NCBI GenBank assembly: GCA_905221605.1
Contig: CAJNDS010000212.1
Span: forward strand, 126,501-190,500
DNA length: 64,000 bases
From: Symbiodinium natans
Lineage: Eukaryota; Sar; Dinophyceae; Suessiales; Symbiodiniaceae
Reading direction: 5' to 3'
Shown here: piece by piece, positions 50,898 through 62,790 of the stretch
Numbering within the stretch: the first letter of the stretch is position 1
Layout: every line of letters begins with the position of its first letter
Position numbers and translations under genes: made by a program
The notes under the pieces: generated by a model
Databases searched by the model: none
Seen by the model: the letters and a program-made list of their open reading frames with translations, nothing else
What the model was told of the DNA's origin: nothing

Positions 50898-53800
50898 CTC
50901 AACTGCACTCAGGCAAGAAAGCGGTTCGAAGCTTTGACCAATGAGGGCAAGGCCGGTCATCACAAAAGTCAGGGGAAGATCAAAGAAAATGCACCTTGTT
51001 TGTTTTTGCTCTTTCCGCTTCAGTTTTTTGAGCTTCTGTTGATGGAGCAAGAGTTGTGTGCGTAAAGACGCTTAAAATTGTAACTTTCCAGAGCAATTTG
51101 CCAAAACACGCTCTTGGGGTTTTCCAAACCTATCATGCGAGCATTGTGTTTGCAATTGGGGTGGAGCAGCCCTCGGGTTGTTAACGGCAAGTAAGCATGT
51201 CCCTGCCACCTTTGTCCTTTTAATGTTTTGTTTGCACAACATTCCAAGATTATGAAGTTCATGCATTCTACACCCTATTTATAAGTGGTATTTTGCCTTC
51301 ATGTCCATCTTCTGCAAATTGATGAAGATTTCCAAGATGAAAAGTGTAAACAATAAATGTAAAGAACAGATTGGGAATCTTAGGAATTTTGGTGGGTCTT
51401 CATTAGGCGCTTCACCTGGACGAACAAAAGGCCGCTATTACTGCACTAAAGTAGACAGCTTCCTGTAATTCTTGTGCATTAACTTCATAAGCTCACGAAC
51501 GAAGTGATGGCATATTCGTCTTTGTTTTTGGCACTGAAACGCTCACAGCCCCTAAACGAGAACCTCACGGGCACGTCGCAGCACGCACGGGGCCAACCCA
51601 GAAGAAACACTGAGAGCCTCATTGATTTCCGTATATGATAATGTGTACAGGACAAGACATGACGAGAACAAACACCCCCCGCCTCCCCAAAAAAAAACCA
51701 AAGAAACACTGCCGAACTAAGTTCGTGTTTGACCCATTTGCAACTGAAACCTGAAGAGCGGCTCAGCTTTGGTGCTTTCAAATGATTGCGACTCGACTCC
51801 CGAAAATCCTTGTGTTCAGTCGGAGCTGAGACTCAGCCTTCTGTCTCACTTTAAGCTTTGCGGCCAAGCCACCCGAAGCTCTAAGTAGACCTGCAGCAGA
51901 CTTGCTGAGGAGGTGGTCTCCGAGGGCAAGGCCTCTCTCGATCCCCGAGTCCTTTCGGCGCCATCGCCGGCTCCTGCGGCAATGCCAGCAGCGGCTCCGA
52001 TGTCCGAGGCCTTGCTCTGGGTTTCATCTGGGTTTCATCTGGGTTTCATATGCTTCCCTCATCTTCCCTCTCCAGTTTCTCTTTTTCTCTTGCAGGCCGC
52101 GAGGGATGCAAGGACGATGCTTTTTGGTTCTGTGCTGTTGAGCTGTTGTGACTATTGTGTGCTGTCATGCATTGCTTTTGCATCACTGGGGCCTTAGCGA
52201 GCACTTTAGGACAGACCTCTCCTGGCTATGGGATATACTCAAAGCGCCCGTGTCTGCTCACTGAGCGCCTTGCGAGCCTGATTGCAGTAACTGAAAATAA
52301 TTGACAAGCGCAGTGCCCACACTCCTGGGCTTTGATGTGAGCCGGCCTGCACTGTGCAACGATGCAGCATATCTTGGACTTTGCTCGCATGTTTGCTCTT
52401 TCGAAGTTATGTACGCAAGGCTTGGCCTCCTGAATGTTTTTGTATTTGTCCATTGTTGATCCCTTAGCCCTACTTGTTCAGTTTTCTTCGTGCGGATGTG
52501 TACATAAACTTCCTAAACCTGTGCCCAGTGCCCAGATACTCCTAAAGACAATTTAGCCGCACCTGACCGTTTGAAGCTTTGAATGCCGAGCAGCCCAAAC
52601 GAGTTTCGTGCATGCTGTTACAAGCAGGGGCGACTAAAAAGGCCGTTCCAATCTTGTCTTGGAGCTTGTGGGCTCAAAGGGCGGTGCATTCAGCAAAAAA
52701 AGAAAAAGCTGAAGGGTTGTACTCACAAAAGTCTGGTTAGCAGGGCCTTCTTTGGGGCGTCGTTCCGATAGTCGGGTGGAGCTGGGCGGAGCCCGGCGGA
52801 GCCCGGACATGGAGGCCTCTTCGGTGAGCTGCCGAAGGCGCGACTTTTGCGATCTTTTGCGGACTCTTTTCTTATCTCCGCAAAAGTCCGCTGTCTGCCA
52901 GGTGAGCGGAAGCTGCCAGCAGCACTATGCTGCCCAGGGCCCCTTGGATGTGCTTTTCAGCCCTTTCAGCCCCTTTTCAGCCCTTTTTCCAGCCTTTTCA
53001 AACGACCTTTTTCAGATTTTTCAGCCTTTTCCATGTTGAGTGCTGAGTCTTGGGCTGCACCTTGAAGAGGCTCTTCCAGCCCCTTCGGCAAGACCATTCT
53101 TTGCTCGAGACTGCCCTCGGCAAGATCCTCCCCGTCGGGAGCGATTCGGCGGCCGAAACTATGGCTCTGCGGCTGCGGCTCAGCTACACCGCTGCTGTCA
53201 CACTGCACATCACTCACTAACTCACTGTTATCGCATCCAAAGCTGCGCCAAGGCGATGCTTGCCATTGGATTTCCACTAGCGTCCAAGAGGCTCGCGGGG
53301 GCGCACAGCGTTAGTTGTGTCTAGTGTCTCACAATCGCGCACTTGGGCGCTTGACTTTGACTGCTCGAGATTTTCAGGCAAGGGGGAAGGCGGAGCGAGG
53401 AGGCCGGGGTCGTGCTGGCGACTAACGTCAGACTGTCACGTTGCCCTACGCAGCGGCCAACCCCTCGTCGTAGCTCCTAGATCTAACCGCAGCTCCGAGC
53501 ACGCACCAAAAGTCGATGTGTAGGACAGGGTGCGACGGTGGACTCGAAGTGACCGTACTTGAGAGAGGCCGAAGGTCGGCCGAAATCCGTGTTGGTATCC
53601 CGCAGTCGCCTTAGGTGTAGCATGGTGTCGCCGGCGACCGAAAGCTTGGACTTTTTTGTGCTGTGGACACACTTTCGCCCTGAGGTCAAGCTCCTTGGGT
53701 CCCTGAGCTTTCAACATCCCGAGGACAGCTTGCGACTTTCAGGCGACTCGGTGCATTTGAGCACATCTATGAGCACGTCTGGGCATATTGCGACCATGCC

Positions 53801-54480
53801 AAGGACAGCCTCCGTGTCGGACTGCCGGACTTCCAGCGAGACTGAGAGCAGTCAGGATGCTCTTTGTTCGCGCTTAATGCAGCATTCTGCCATGCGTCAG
53901 TTGTGGATTCTGCAATGTTCTCAGTTGGAACGCCCTATTTTCAATTGGGCAATTCACAACGCTTTAAGACAGGCTTCGCAAACACAGGCCAAAGCGAAGC
54001 CAAGCCGAATGCGAAACCGGAACCAAACCAAATTCGCTCCAGTTGTCAGACGGGCATGCCTGCACATACCTGCATTTCTTGTGGAAGCAAACGGTGTCAC
54101 CCTGCACTGAATCAAGGCCCCTTAGACTTTGGTAACGTTAGACAATGGTAACAAGTTTTGGCACACTGGATCAGACTGGATCCATGCGAATTCGGGGCTG
54201 CATCCTGATTCTGAGGCTGAGACGTTGACACCAGCAGCGGCTTCCGAAAGCATCTCCAAGCGCCTCAAAGACATGGTGTTTGTTAAGGCCGAACCGGCCC
54301 AGATGCGTTTGAAACTTCACGTCAGACCTTACGTTAAGCTGGAACCCAGCTCGGCCCGAGCAGGACATGCGCGCAGCCATGACTTCCGGAGAATTTGTCA
54401 CGCCCTTGGGAATGGAATGCATGCGTTGATGCAGTGTTGACGGCTAGAGCAAGAACGGTGGAGCAGAGCGGAGTTCAAGG
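50898..54480. other. Stretch without a recognisable gene
   Basis: About 3.6 kb. A 13-bp repeat (TGGGTTTCATC, three copies) lies at 52018-52050. Frames at 53559-54110 and 54129-54440 are open but show no family or repeat features. They may be exons (VFVKAEPAQMRLKLHVRPYV near 54275 is protein-like), but I cannot support them. Confidence 0.4.
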
Positions 54481-54699
54481 CTCTTCGGTTGCGAGGCGCT
54501 GAGAGACCTGGTCTGGTTGACTACGAGGCTTTGCAGCCATTTTGAGTTTGGCGGGGGTTCAAACATCACCGTGTCATTTCGTGTCATCGCACGCCGACTT
54601 CACAGGGCTTGTACAACGTTCTGGAGGGCTTTGCAGGGAGGCCAGGCTCGCAGCATGTGCAAAGATAAGGTTTTGTTTGGGACAAGCAGAGCATCCTCT

Positions 54700-54780
54700 C
54701 CTCCCCTACCCCCCTTACCCCCTACCCTCCTCTACCCTCCCCACATCCCCATCCCCCCCCCCCCTCCCTCCCCACACCCT
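54700..54780. repeat. C-rich polypyrimidine tract
   Basis: CCCCTACCCCCCTTACCCCC to CCCCCCCCCCCCTCCCTCCCC, about 80 bp with few purines, located shortly before the exon-like sequence at 54814. i-motif or G-quadruplex forming potential on the other strand. Confidence 0.75.
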
Positions 54781-54813
54781 TCGCCTGGCGTGGTCTCACT
54801 GCGCTGGACTCAG

Positions 54814-55133
54814 CTATGAGACCAGGCTCTCCGAGCTGGAGGCTTCGGAGGTCTTGCGTGATGAGGACGCTTGGAAGGCGAGCGGCTGCCATTGGTTGTC
54901 AACGCATGCAAGTGTAAGTGTAAGCAGTCGCAGTCCTAAGCCCTGGCAGGCAGAGGAGGATTTAAAGCTGATACAGGGCAAGCTGAAAGACAGAGTTGTG
55001 GAAATGACGCAGGCTTTCCTTTTTTTCCGCATGACAAGATATAGCTTCCAAGAACGGCAAAGTGCAGGACACCAGACGATATGCAGTGCTGGGTGAGGCT
55101 AAGAAACTTGCAGTGCTTGAGCACGAGGCCTGA
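54814..55133 (+). CDS. 3' exons of an unidentified coiled-coil protein
   Basis: Three pieces: YETRLSELEASEVLRDED from about 54815, PWQAEEDLKLIQGKLKDRVV ending at 55012 with MTQ (GC-type donor), and 55038-55133, which reads NGKVQDTRRYAVLGEAKKL and stops at TGA 55131-55133. All are Glu/Lys/Leu-rich helical sequence. The exact acceptor of the last exon is uncertain. Family unknown. It lies about 600 bp before the PPR gene on the same strand. Confidence 0.45.
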
Positions 55134-55758
55134 GGCATGTGCCACGCTGTCCCATCGCATTCGCCAGGATGGGGCCAACAGTGGCAGCGGTGAACAGGAG
55201 CCTGCGTTTGTGCTAGAGTTCCAAATCCGGAGATGTCTGGAGACTTTCTGTATGCAGTTTTGATGTTCAGGACCAAGGCTCGAGCTTGAATGCCAAAGCC
55301 GGCTGCCCCGGATCCCTTGCTTTTTGCATGCTTTTGAAGCTGCCTTTGCCAGCTTCTTCGCAGTTGCTGCTTGCAAGTTTTCGGCGTTGATGCGCGCAGC
55401 TTTTGGAGAAGGTTCGTGCAATGGCAAAGACTTGTAGCCACGACCTTGGACATGACATGGCTGGTCGCTCGTGGTTAATGTGTCTATGGCGACCATGACT
55501 TGGTTATGCGTGGGCCCTGTGGGCCCCGTGGGCCCCAGCCCCGGGCCTTCTTTGCTCGGTCGGTTTGCTTTCAGCGAACGTTTGCCGGGCATGCCGGTCT
55601 TTGGCAACAAGGGCGCAGTCCCGGGATCTACAGCACCGTGTCAGAATTGTCTGAGTTCGCTCAGAAGCTGTACCACATGACTCGGAGAGTTGGCGAGAGG
55701 GGCTTGAGTGATAACTGCACCAGACTTAAGCCGTGCCATCTGAGGCTATGAGAGACAA

Positions 55759-57321
55759 GTGACGTCGGCACTGAGCAGAGGCCAGTGGCAGCTTGCGTGC
55801 GTCCTCGTCCAGGAAGCGCATGAACTGGGCTTCAGAGTATCGGCAGACTCACATCATCTACTTTGCCTCCAATGTGCAGCCAGAGCTCCATGGCAGATGG
55901 CACTTGCAACCTTTGCCGCCATGAAGCTGAGGACCCCAATGCTAGAGGCGAGTCCCTGTGCGAGTGCCGTGTTAGGTGCATGCTTGCTTGGATCTGGAGT
56001 GAGCTTTGATTTCAAGCTCTGGGTTCGTTGCAACTACCTCTTTATGGCTGCACATGGAAGTTGGACAAAGATGGTATACATACTGCAAGCGATCAGGTCA
56101 GGTCCTTGCGGGCTGGATGGCCACGATGCCACTGTGGCTTTGAACATCACACTCCAGGCATGCGCCAAGGCTCAAGCCTGGGAGCAAGCATTGTCCATGG
56201 TACCATCCTTCCGAAGACTCCAAGTGCTACCATCCGTGGCAACGCTCGGGACTGTTCTTGCGGCATGCGAACGAGCTGGTCAGTGGCGGGTTGCAGTGCA
56301 ACTTGTGGATGGAAGCTTGGCCGCGGGCTGGGAATGCTGGGAAGGTGTCCTTCCGAACGTGGTTTGCTACAACACAGTTATTGCAGCGTGCCGTCGCGCT
56401 CGGCAGTGGAAGCACGCCTTGCAGTTATTACATGATGCGCATCAACGAAGTCTACGACCAGATACTCTGAGTGTGGCCACAGCGCTTCGCGCCGTTACCA
56501 GCCTGAAGGGCCACAAGTGGTCCAATCGCGCCGAGGAGCTGATGGTGGAGATGAGACGATCGAGGGTCGTCGATGCCAGCCATACCGGTGATGCCAGCCT
56601 CCCAGACATCCTCACCCTTCTCAGCCACCCAGAGGGATCAACCTTGTTGTCTCATGTGTCTTGGCCGCTGGCACTCCTGGCGCTCGACGCCTTATGTGCC
56701 TCCCTGCTTCCCGGTACATGTGCCCCGCATGCCGCGCGTGCCCTGGCGAAGTCGGTGAACTCAGCCCTTGCGGCACTTCGCCGCCACCGGCGCTGGGCTG
56801 AAGCCTTGCATGTAGTCATGGTGAGACAAAGGCATGCCCTTGACGTCGATGCCGTCGGCTTGCTTGAAGTCGTCGCCGTGCTGCAGAATTGCTTGCAAGC
56901 CTCCGGCCTTCATTCAGTTCTTCCTGGCCTCGTAAAGTGTGCAAAACAATCAAAGCAAACGGATGGTGCTTCAAGGGCAGGCGATGTGTTTGATGATGCG
57001 GGTGCTACTTGTAGTGCTTGTGATGTGCTGCTGGGATTTGGTCTTTCGAAGACTGTACAGCTTGCGCTAGAACGTCGGGCAGGACGCCCGCTGCTGCACA
57101 GCTTGAGGGGTTTGCAGCTCTCTTCACATCCCGCGCAGGATCTGATTGCCTCGAGATCTCATTCAAGTCTGGCTAAGGCTGAGGATGTGGCCACCGCGGG
57201 CTTATGCATCACCCGAGAACTGGTAGAGTGTCTGCGGAGCCACAAAAAGTGGCCTTCCACTCGCTTTAGGAATTGCTTGCGAGCCATCTTTATGCAGCAT
57301 GTTCTCAGAAAGTGCAACTGA
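55759..57321 (+). CDS. Pentatricopeptide repeat (PPR) protein
   Basis: An open frame of about 520 codons with PPR units in series. Pieces are RGQWQLACVLVQEAHELGF, APWQMALATFAAMKLRTP, NITLQACAKAQAWEQALSMV, TVLAACERAGQWRVAVQLVD, NTVIAACRRARQWKHALQLL, then a weaker unit (RAEELMVEMRRSR). PPR proteins bind organelle RNA, and dinoflagellates carry many with the AACxRxxQWxxAL signature seen here. The region after residue 270 is helical without clear repeats. No ATG is available before residue 47 in this frame, since an in-frame stop lies at 55741-55743. The true N-terminus is therefore either M47 (55897) or on an upstream exon joined just before 55759. The stop is at 57319-57321. Confidence 0.8.
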   Translation: MTSALSRGQWQLACVLVQEAHELGFRVSADSHHLLCLQCAARAPWQMALATFAAMKLRTPMLEASPCASAVLGACLLGSGVSFDFKLWVRCNYLFMAAHGSWTKMVYILQAIRSGPCGLDGHDATVALNITLQACAKAQAWEQALSMVPSFRRLQVLPSVATLGTVLAACERAGQWRVAVQLVDGSLAAGWECWEGVLPNVVCYNTVIAACRRARQWKHALQLLHDAHQRSLRPDTLSVATALRAVTSLKGHKWSNRAEELMVEMRRSRVVDASHTGDASLPDILTLLSHPEGSTLLSHVSWPLALLALDALCASLLPGTCAPHAARALAKSVNSALAALRRHRRWAEALHVVMVRQRHALDVDAVGLLEVVAVLQNCLQASGLHSVLPGLVKCAKQSKQTDGASRAGDVFDDAGATCSACDVLLGFGLSKTVQLALERRAGRPLLHSLRGLQLSSHPAQDLIASRSHSSLAKAEDVATAGLCITRELVECLRSHKKWPSTRFRNCLRAIFMQHVLRKCN

Positions 57322-57539
57322 GGCAGCATCTCAAGCGCGCAACAAGTTCATGTTGTGCCCTGCCTCTCTCTTTATTTCCATGCTGACGCGCGTTGGATGG
57401 CCCAGTTGAGGTACCTTCGAGGGGACCAGATGGTCGATATCGACACAGCCCTCCAGGTCAAGCTTTCTTTTTGTCTTGGAACTTGGAATGAGCCTGGAAT
57501 GAGCTTGGATGTAGCGAGTGCCAGGATTCCCAGGCTGAG

Positions 57540-59109
57540 CAGCCCTTCAGCCGCGACCTGTGGGAGCGCCACATGCTGCAACAAGCTGCAAGCCTCAAGT
57601 TTTTCTTGAGACAGCCCCCATTCAATTGGCTTTGGCCGCTTTGCCCTATGCAGGAGCGCCTTGAAGGAAAGGCTCAGCACTCTGAGGATGAGTGGTCGCC
57701 CTACGAGAACGCGCAGGTGGGTGATCTTTTCCTCTTTTCAGCTGTTTTTTGCTGCGCTACTACTTCTTTGTATCGTGCCGTGCCGCGCAGATGCTCGCTG
57801 GTCTGAGGCTGAGGGGCGGATCAGCCAAAAACAGCTCGTTCTGCAACAGGCTGGGAGTAATTGTTCACTGCGCCGCCTCGGCCTGACCCGGTGCAGATGG
57901 TCATAGGGTCTCAAGATTTACGCCCACCTTTCCCACCTTGCGCCCCCCCCATCCTCCCGTTGGGATCTGCAGCTTATGCTGACATACGATACTGGCTCGC
58001 ATTTCTGCGCTTGCAGTTTCTACTCTACTGTCATCGATGAGTGTCAAAATTTCATGAACGCCTCGTACCTTTGCTGTCAGCCATATGTTGCGTAGAAACC
58101 TTTGGTTCAGGTACCCTCAGACTGTGTAGCAACTGCTCCCTTAAAAAGCTGCGACTTGAAGGATGTCGTTGGACTGCTCATAGGGGTCCACTCAGGGTCC
58201 ATAGCAGGTCCAGCCCCAGGAGTTCCACAAGAGTTCCACAAGAGTTCCACAAGGACAGCAAGGAGCATGCATAGGAAACCGAGTTCAAAGCAACGGCGGT
58301 GGGACTCTGAGCCGACGCTTACCAGGGTTTTGTGAGTGTTGCCGTTGGCACCGCCCAAACGCCTTGGCCTGCGGCCCGACGGATGTGGTAGGAATAGGAA
58401 TGTTTCTTGGGTGCTGGCAATGGAAGAACAATGCTCTTTGATCTGAAGGCCAAGCAGGATCTCAAGTCAGCCAAAGCCAATCGGGCCAAAGTGCTCAGGA
58501 GAATGAAGAAGGTTTGGGCACCCAGCTGCAGCCAGAATAGTGGCAGAGCAGAACACTGGCACATGTCGCGTCGTGCTTGGCCTTGCTCAAGAATCCTGCA
58601 GGTTGGAAGCAAGGGCAGCTTGGACAAGAAGTCTGTCGAGCTGACATGTGACTTGTTTCGTCCGAGTCCTATCAGAAACGGTGGATTGTGCGCTGTGCGC
58701 AGCAAAATCCAGCCTCTGCGCATGCCTCTTGCTAATTGCCGCGATTGCCGTGTGCAAAATGCCTGCATTTTGGGCAGGTTGGGATCGGTTGATCTCCGGT
58801 CATCAAGTCCTCGTGCTGCTTGCGAACGTGGACTTGATTTTTCATCAGGCAAGGGATGCAGATGGATGCAACAAAAGCACCGAAAAATGCAGAACAAATA
58901 TGCTGTATGATATGACATGGACATTTTTTGCGAGCAGCCGCTGATGCTGCCACCGTCAGGTTTCGGCAAAGCTGGAGAAGCTCCTGCTGCAAGCTGACAT
59001 TGCCGAGTGGGATCATTCAGGCTGTCAGAATGCGCTGTGCCGGTTGGAGAAGACTTTTCTGTCGTGGATCCGGTTTGCAGACCTTGGGGTTCAGGATCAA
59101 AAATGCTAA
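57540..59109 (+). CDS. Exons of an unidentified coiled-coil protein
   Basis: Pieces: AEQPFSRDLWERHMLQQAAS (about 57534-57600), ERLEGKAQHSEDEWSPYENA (about 57653-57715, followed by GTGGGT), and 58431-58511 (AKQDLKSAKANRAKVLRRMK, followed by GTTTGG). The last, 58960-59109, follows CGTCAG, reads VSAKLEKLLLQADIAEWDHS, and stops at TAA 59107-59109. These are charged helical sequences typical of coiled coils. Membership of a single gene is inferred from strand and order only. Confidence 0.42.
58217..58254. repeat. Tandem GAGTTCCACAA repeat
   Basis: Three copies of GAGTTCCACAA (period 12). Confidence 0.85.
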
Positions 59110-59784
59110 TCAGGCCGAAAGTTCGGGAATACTTTTCCCTAAATTTCAATGGGGGGTGTTCGATGTGAAAAGCAAGCTACTCTCCTTGCCTCCCGGATCC
59201 GTGATCCTGGAGTGCCCGCAGATAGATTTGATATGTTGCTCACTGCGCATATTCCTGAGCATCGGACAAAGCTTGTGTAGGTGCTTGCCTTGATGTTGCA
59301 GCATGCCTTCTGGGTGCTAGTACTTCTCCTTGCAAAGCGATCGTGGCTCACCCTAATTTGCTACAGCCAGTACTGTATCTGTAGGTGAATTCTAAGCGCT
59401 TTGCTTTCAGGGGCCCCCGCCATGCTTGAGCATGCTCGACCGATCATGCTCGAGCCATTTCCAACACAGCTTGTGCCGCAAAGCAAGCGCACAACTGTGA
59501 ATGTGCCTGCCAGAGCGAGCTCCGCTCTGAACTTCCCAGCGTGTCATACTTGGATGTCTTCTGTAGTTTTAAGTTCAAGTCTGTTCGAGTCGGCACGAGG
59601 AGGAACAGGTAAACAGACGCCGCAGAGACATAGCGGAGCCGCACTGCAAGGATAACTAGGCTGTAGCCGCAGGTCGTCGACTGAAACGTCTGGTGCTGAA
59701 GCTATCTGCCCTGGAGGTGCAGGACGGGTCCACAAGTGCAGGCGATGTACTGTGTTAAGCCTGTATGTGAATCTTGTTCTTGAG

Positions 59785-62025
59785 GTCGCTCCGTACCGGA
59801 AGTACGTGCATGAGAAGCCAGAACAGGCAGTTTTTGGCCGAATCTACTTTGCAACAGTACGCTTGGTGCCCAATTCGTCGATCTGCAGGTAGTCCAAATG
59901 ACTGGTCTGGACTGGGATGAGCTGCAAATGCTGGAGGAGCAGATCGTGTTGGCCTCGGCAACCTTGGTACTAAATGCTTAAAGCAAATACTAGAGTGCTG
60001 CTAGTTGCATAGCAGAGACTCAACTTTGTTTGTATGGCTCCTTTCCATTTGCAGGCTGCAATCGCCCAAAACATTGGACTGCACGTGGATCGAATCGGTC
60101 AGCGCTCGGTTCCGAGCAGCGAGTGCTGTGGACACAAGGCGGACTGTCGATATTGTGATCCCTGCTCCAAGGCGGTGGATTTTTCGCGCCAATTCGCAGA
60201 CAAATGCCAGAGACTGATTTTGAATTTTGAGCTCGGCTGCGCCTGCGACACGATAGTCAGCTCAGGTTGTCCTTCACGACGTCCTGGCAAAAGATTCGGC
60301 GCGGAATCGTTTTCCAGGACCCCCTGCCACGCTTGTCGCTTCAGTTGTCTTGTGAGAAGCTCACATTCGGGAACGGAGGCACAAGCTTCAAGATATTCCA
60401 GATTGGTTTGCTCGAGAGTGCGTCGAGACAATTGCTCGCGTAGTTGCGGAGTTTCAGGGCTTCAAATTGTCATAGTTGTAGCGTGTCAGAAAGGACAACC
60501 GTCAGAGTGACGAGTCAATGATTCTTGAGACAGCCGTCGGGTCCGTGGAGGGGCTCGTTTGCGCAAAGTCCGGGGCGGTGCGAATGTCCGAGTGCTCGAA
60601 AACTGGCAACCATGCTCCACTGGGCAGCCTGTTCATCATTTTCCCGGTGCAGGACTTGATTGATTGAACAAAGCGTTAAAGCCCGCCCCGCTCACCAGCG
60701 GTAGATGTTAACAAGCTGCTCGGCTTACAGAACAATCCTCTTGGTGGACCATACTTGCTGTCAAGAGCAGGTGGTTCATTCATGGCTCGCGCCGACAGAT
60801 CTCCTTTGTCTCTTGTGGGCCGCGTGCAGGAAACCGGGGCTCCCGCTGTGGCTTCCTTGAACCGGGTTGGATGGCTCCGTTTGTGGCTGTTGAGTCGCGT
60901 TTTGCTGGGAACATGGGCCCACGAAAACAAAAAGAGTCTTGCAATCATGGAGGCAACGCAACATGCCCTCAGGAGGGCCTTTTTTCAAGGAACGGGCTTC
61001 TTGGGAAGCTGGAGATTCCCATGTCCAAATCTGTATCCTGAGTCTCAGCGTTCGTAGTGTTTCCCGAAGCTGCTGCTCGGGATCTTCACGCGTCCTCCGA
61101 AGGGGTCTTTCGTAAAAGGCGCTCACTGAGTCTGTTGTGCGGAGTTTTGTGGCGGTCATTCGAGTTGAGATGACGTCGTTGGTGCTTTGGCATGTGCCAG
61201 GCGAATGGTATTCGACTACTCTCTCAGGTGGGTTTGCAAGTTTGTGCCTTCTTGCGTTCCTGCCAGGTGTCACAGCTCATGTCACTGCAGCACACTTGTG
61301 AAGGACCTGCGGCTCGCCCTGAAACTTCTGCTGAAGGTGAGCTGCGCGGCACATGGCAGGGTTTAACTTTGCAGAAGACAAGACCAAGCATCCAGGAATG
61401 TTCTATTTGCAGGTCGTGTTCCTCAATCATGCCCTGGAAGATCGAGAAGTCCGCATTTGCAGACGAGCTGTAAAGGCTTGCGGTGCATCAGCAAACACAC
61501 GTGCGCGCGGGCGGCTGCGTAGGAAGCCCAGCCGTCGTGTGAACACTGCACGGATGGAACTGAATACACACGTGGCATGAGTATTCAAGTCGATCTCACG
61601 GGACTGATTGCACCTCGCTGGTGTGTCCTTTCCGTATGCAGATGTTATCTGTAGTTCTTTTTGTCAAGCTTTGGTCCCGACAGGACTTGTTGGTCTTGGT
61701 GCCCTTTCTGATCCTGCTGCTCATTCCGCTGTCCCCGCCGGGTCATATGCTGGTCTTTTCTCTCATCCTGAAGGCATCCCACTGCTTACAGTAGGACAAG
61801 GAAGGAACCAAGAGGGAATTGGTAGTCAGGGTTGTCAGCAGGTCTACCCGGACTTTCTCCCATCGCCCTTTACGGAGCATCGGCAGAATGCTCTATGGCT
61901 CAGAGTTGCTGCAGCCACAGGTCATGTGAGAATCATGCCTTTTCACCTTTTTGATTAAGGTGATGAGGATCTACAATGCCATCAAGCCTGTGAGCGAAAA
62001 GAGCGACTATGGCAGCTGGAGTTAG
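59785..62025 (+). CDS. Unidentified multi-exon gene with SEA-like or Cys-rich region
   Basis: Three consecutive exons join in phase: 59785-59856 (YRKYVHEKPEQAVFGRIYFA, donor GTACGC), 59889-59966 (VVQMTGLDWDELQMLEEQIV, donor GTACTA) and 60055 onward (AAIAQNIGLHVDRIG, then CCGHKADCRYCDPC). The pattern TGLDWxEL...AAIAxNxGLHxDRI resembles SEA-like extracellular repeats, and the cysteines that follow suit a secreted or surface protein. This assignment is an inference. Further pieces are 60518-60667 (VGSVEGLVCAKSGAVRMSEC, TGA) and 61960-62025 (MRIYNAIKPVSEKSDYGSWS, TAG). Two separate stops mean either two genes or that one piece is not used. Confidence 0.45.
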
Positions 62026-62743
62026 TGGCGTAATCTTGCCCTGTGGCCCTAAGGGGCCTAGTCTCGGGAAAGTCTCCCTGAAACTGTTTTACAGCTTTTG
62101 AAGGTGAAGATCTTTGCCTTTGCATGTGAACTTCACGGGTACAGTTCGCATTATTTGCGTTTTTGTTGCTGTCGTCTCACGACGCAGCATCACAGTGCGA
62201 GTTCACGGCAGCAATGCTGTTGCTTCCTCTCGGCACCCTGTGCAGTTGCTTGGGAAACATCCGTGCCTTCCTCCTCTCAAGCTGTATATGTATGTACAGG
62301 CTGTACATATATACATATATATATATAGCATTATAGTAAGTGAGTTTAGGCTTAGGTTTCATTTGATGGCGACCTTTGCTGCGTGTCCTAAGCCATTCTG
62401 TCAGCATAAACCCCAAACAGTGAAGACCACAACGACCATAAGGAGCATGGTCACTCGACCGAGGTGAGAGCGCTATGTCGAACGCGGTGAAACGCGGCTT
62501 CCCTCAAAATCAGAATGCACCGCGCCCTTCCAAGAACCCGAGAGGCAAACTAGTAGTGCATGTAACGTCCCTGTGAGACTTCATTAAACCAAAACTGAGC
62601 CGGGCGCGCGTGTCGTGGTGCTAGCATGCGCAATGCGCCTCAGCCCAAGCCTTCTTGGTCTTGAAGACTCATAGTCTTGCTACACTTGTTTGGTGGGGGA
62701 AAGCTTCAGCAGTTTATAATCTCGTTCTCTCAAGCTGTCGATG

Positions 62744-62790
<47 letters not shown>

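Noticed and set aside
54534-54552. AGCCATTTTG, resembling the middle of the spliced leader
   Set aside because: Ten bases match but the flanks do not; it does not sit at a credible retroposed-cDNA start.
54936-55610. 224-codon minus-strand frame
   Set aside because: It lies opposite helical plus-strand exons ending at a stop (55133) and has low-complexity, non-protein-like composition.
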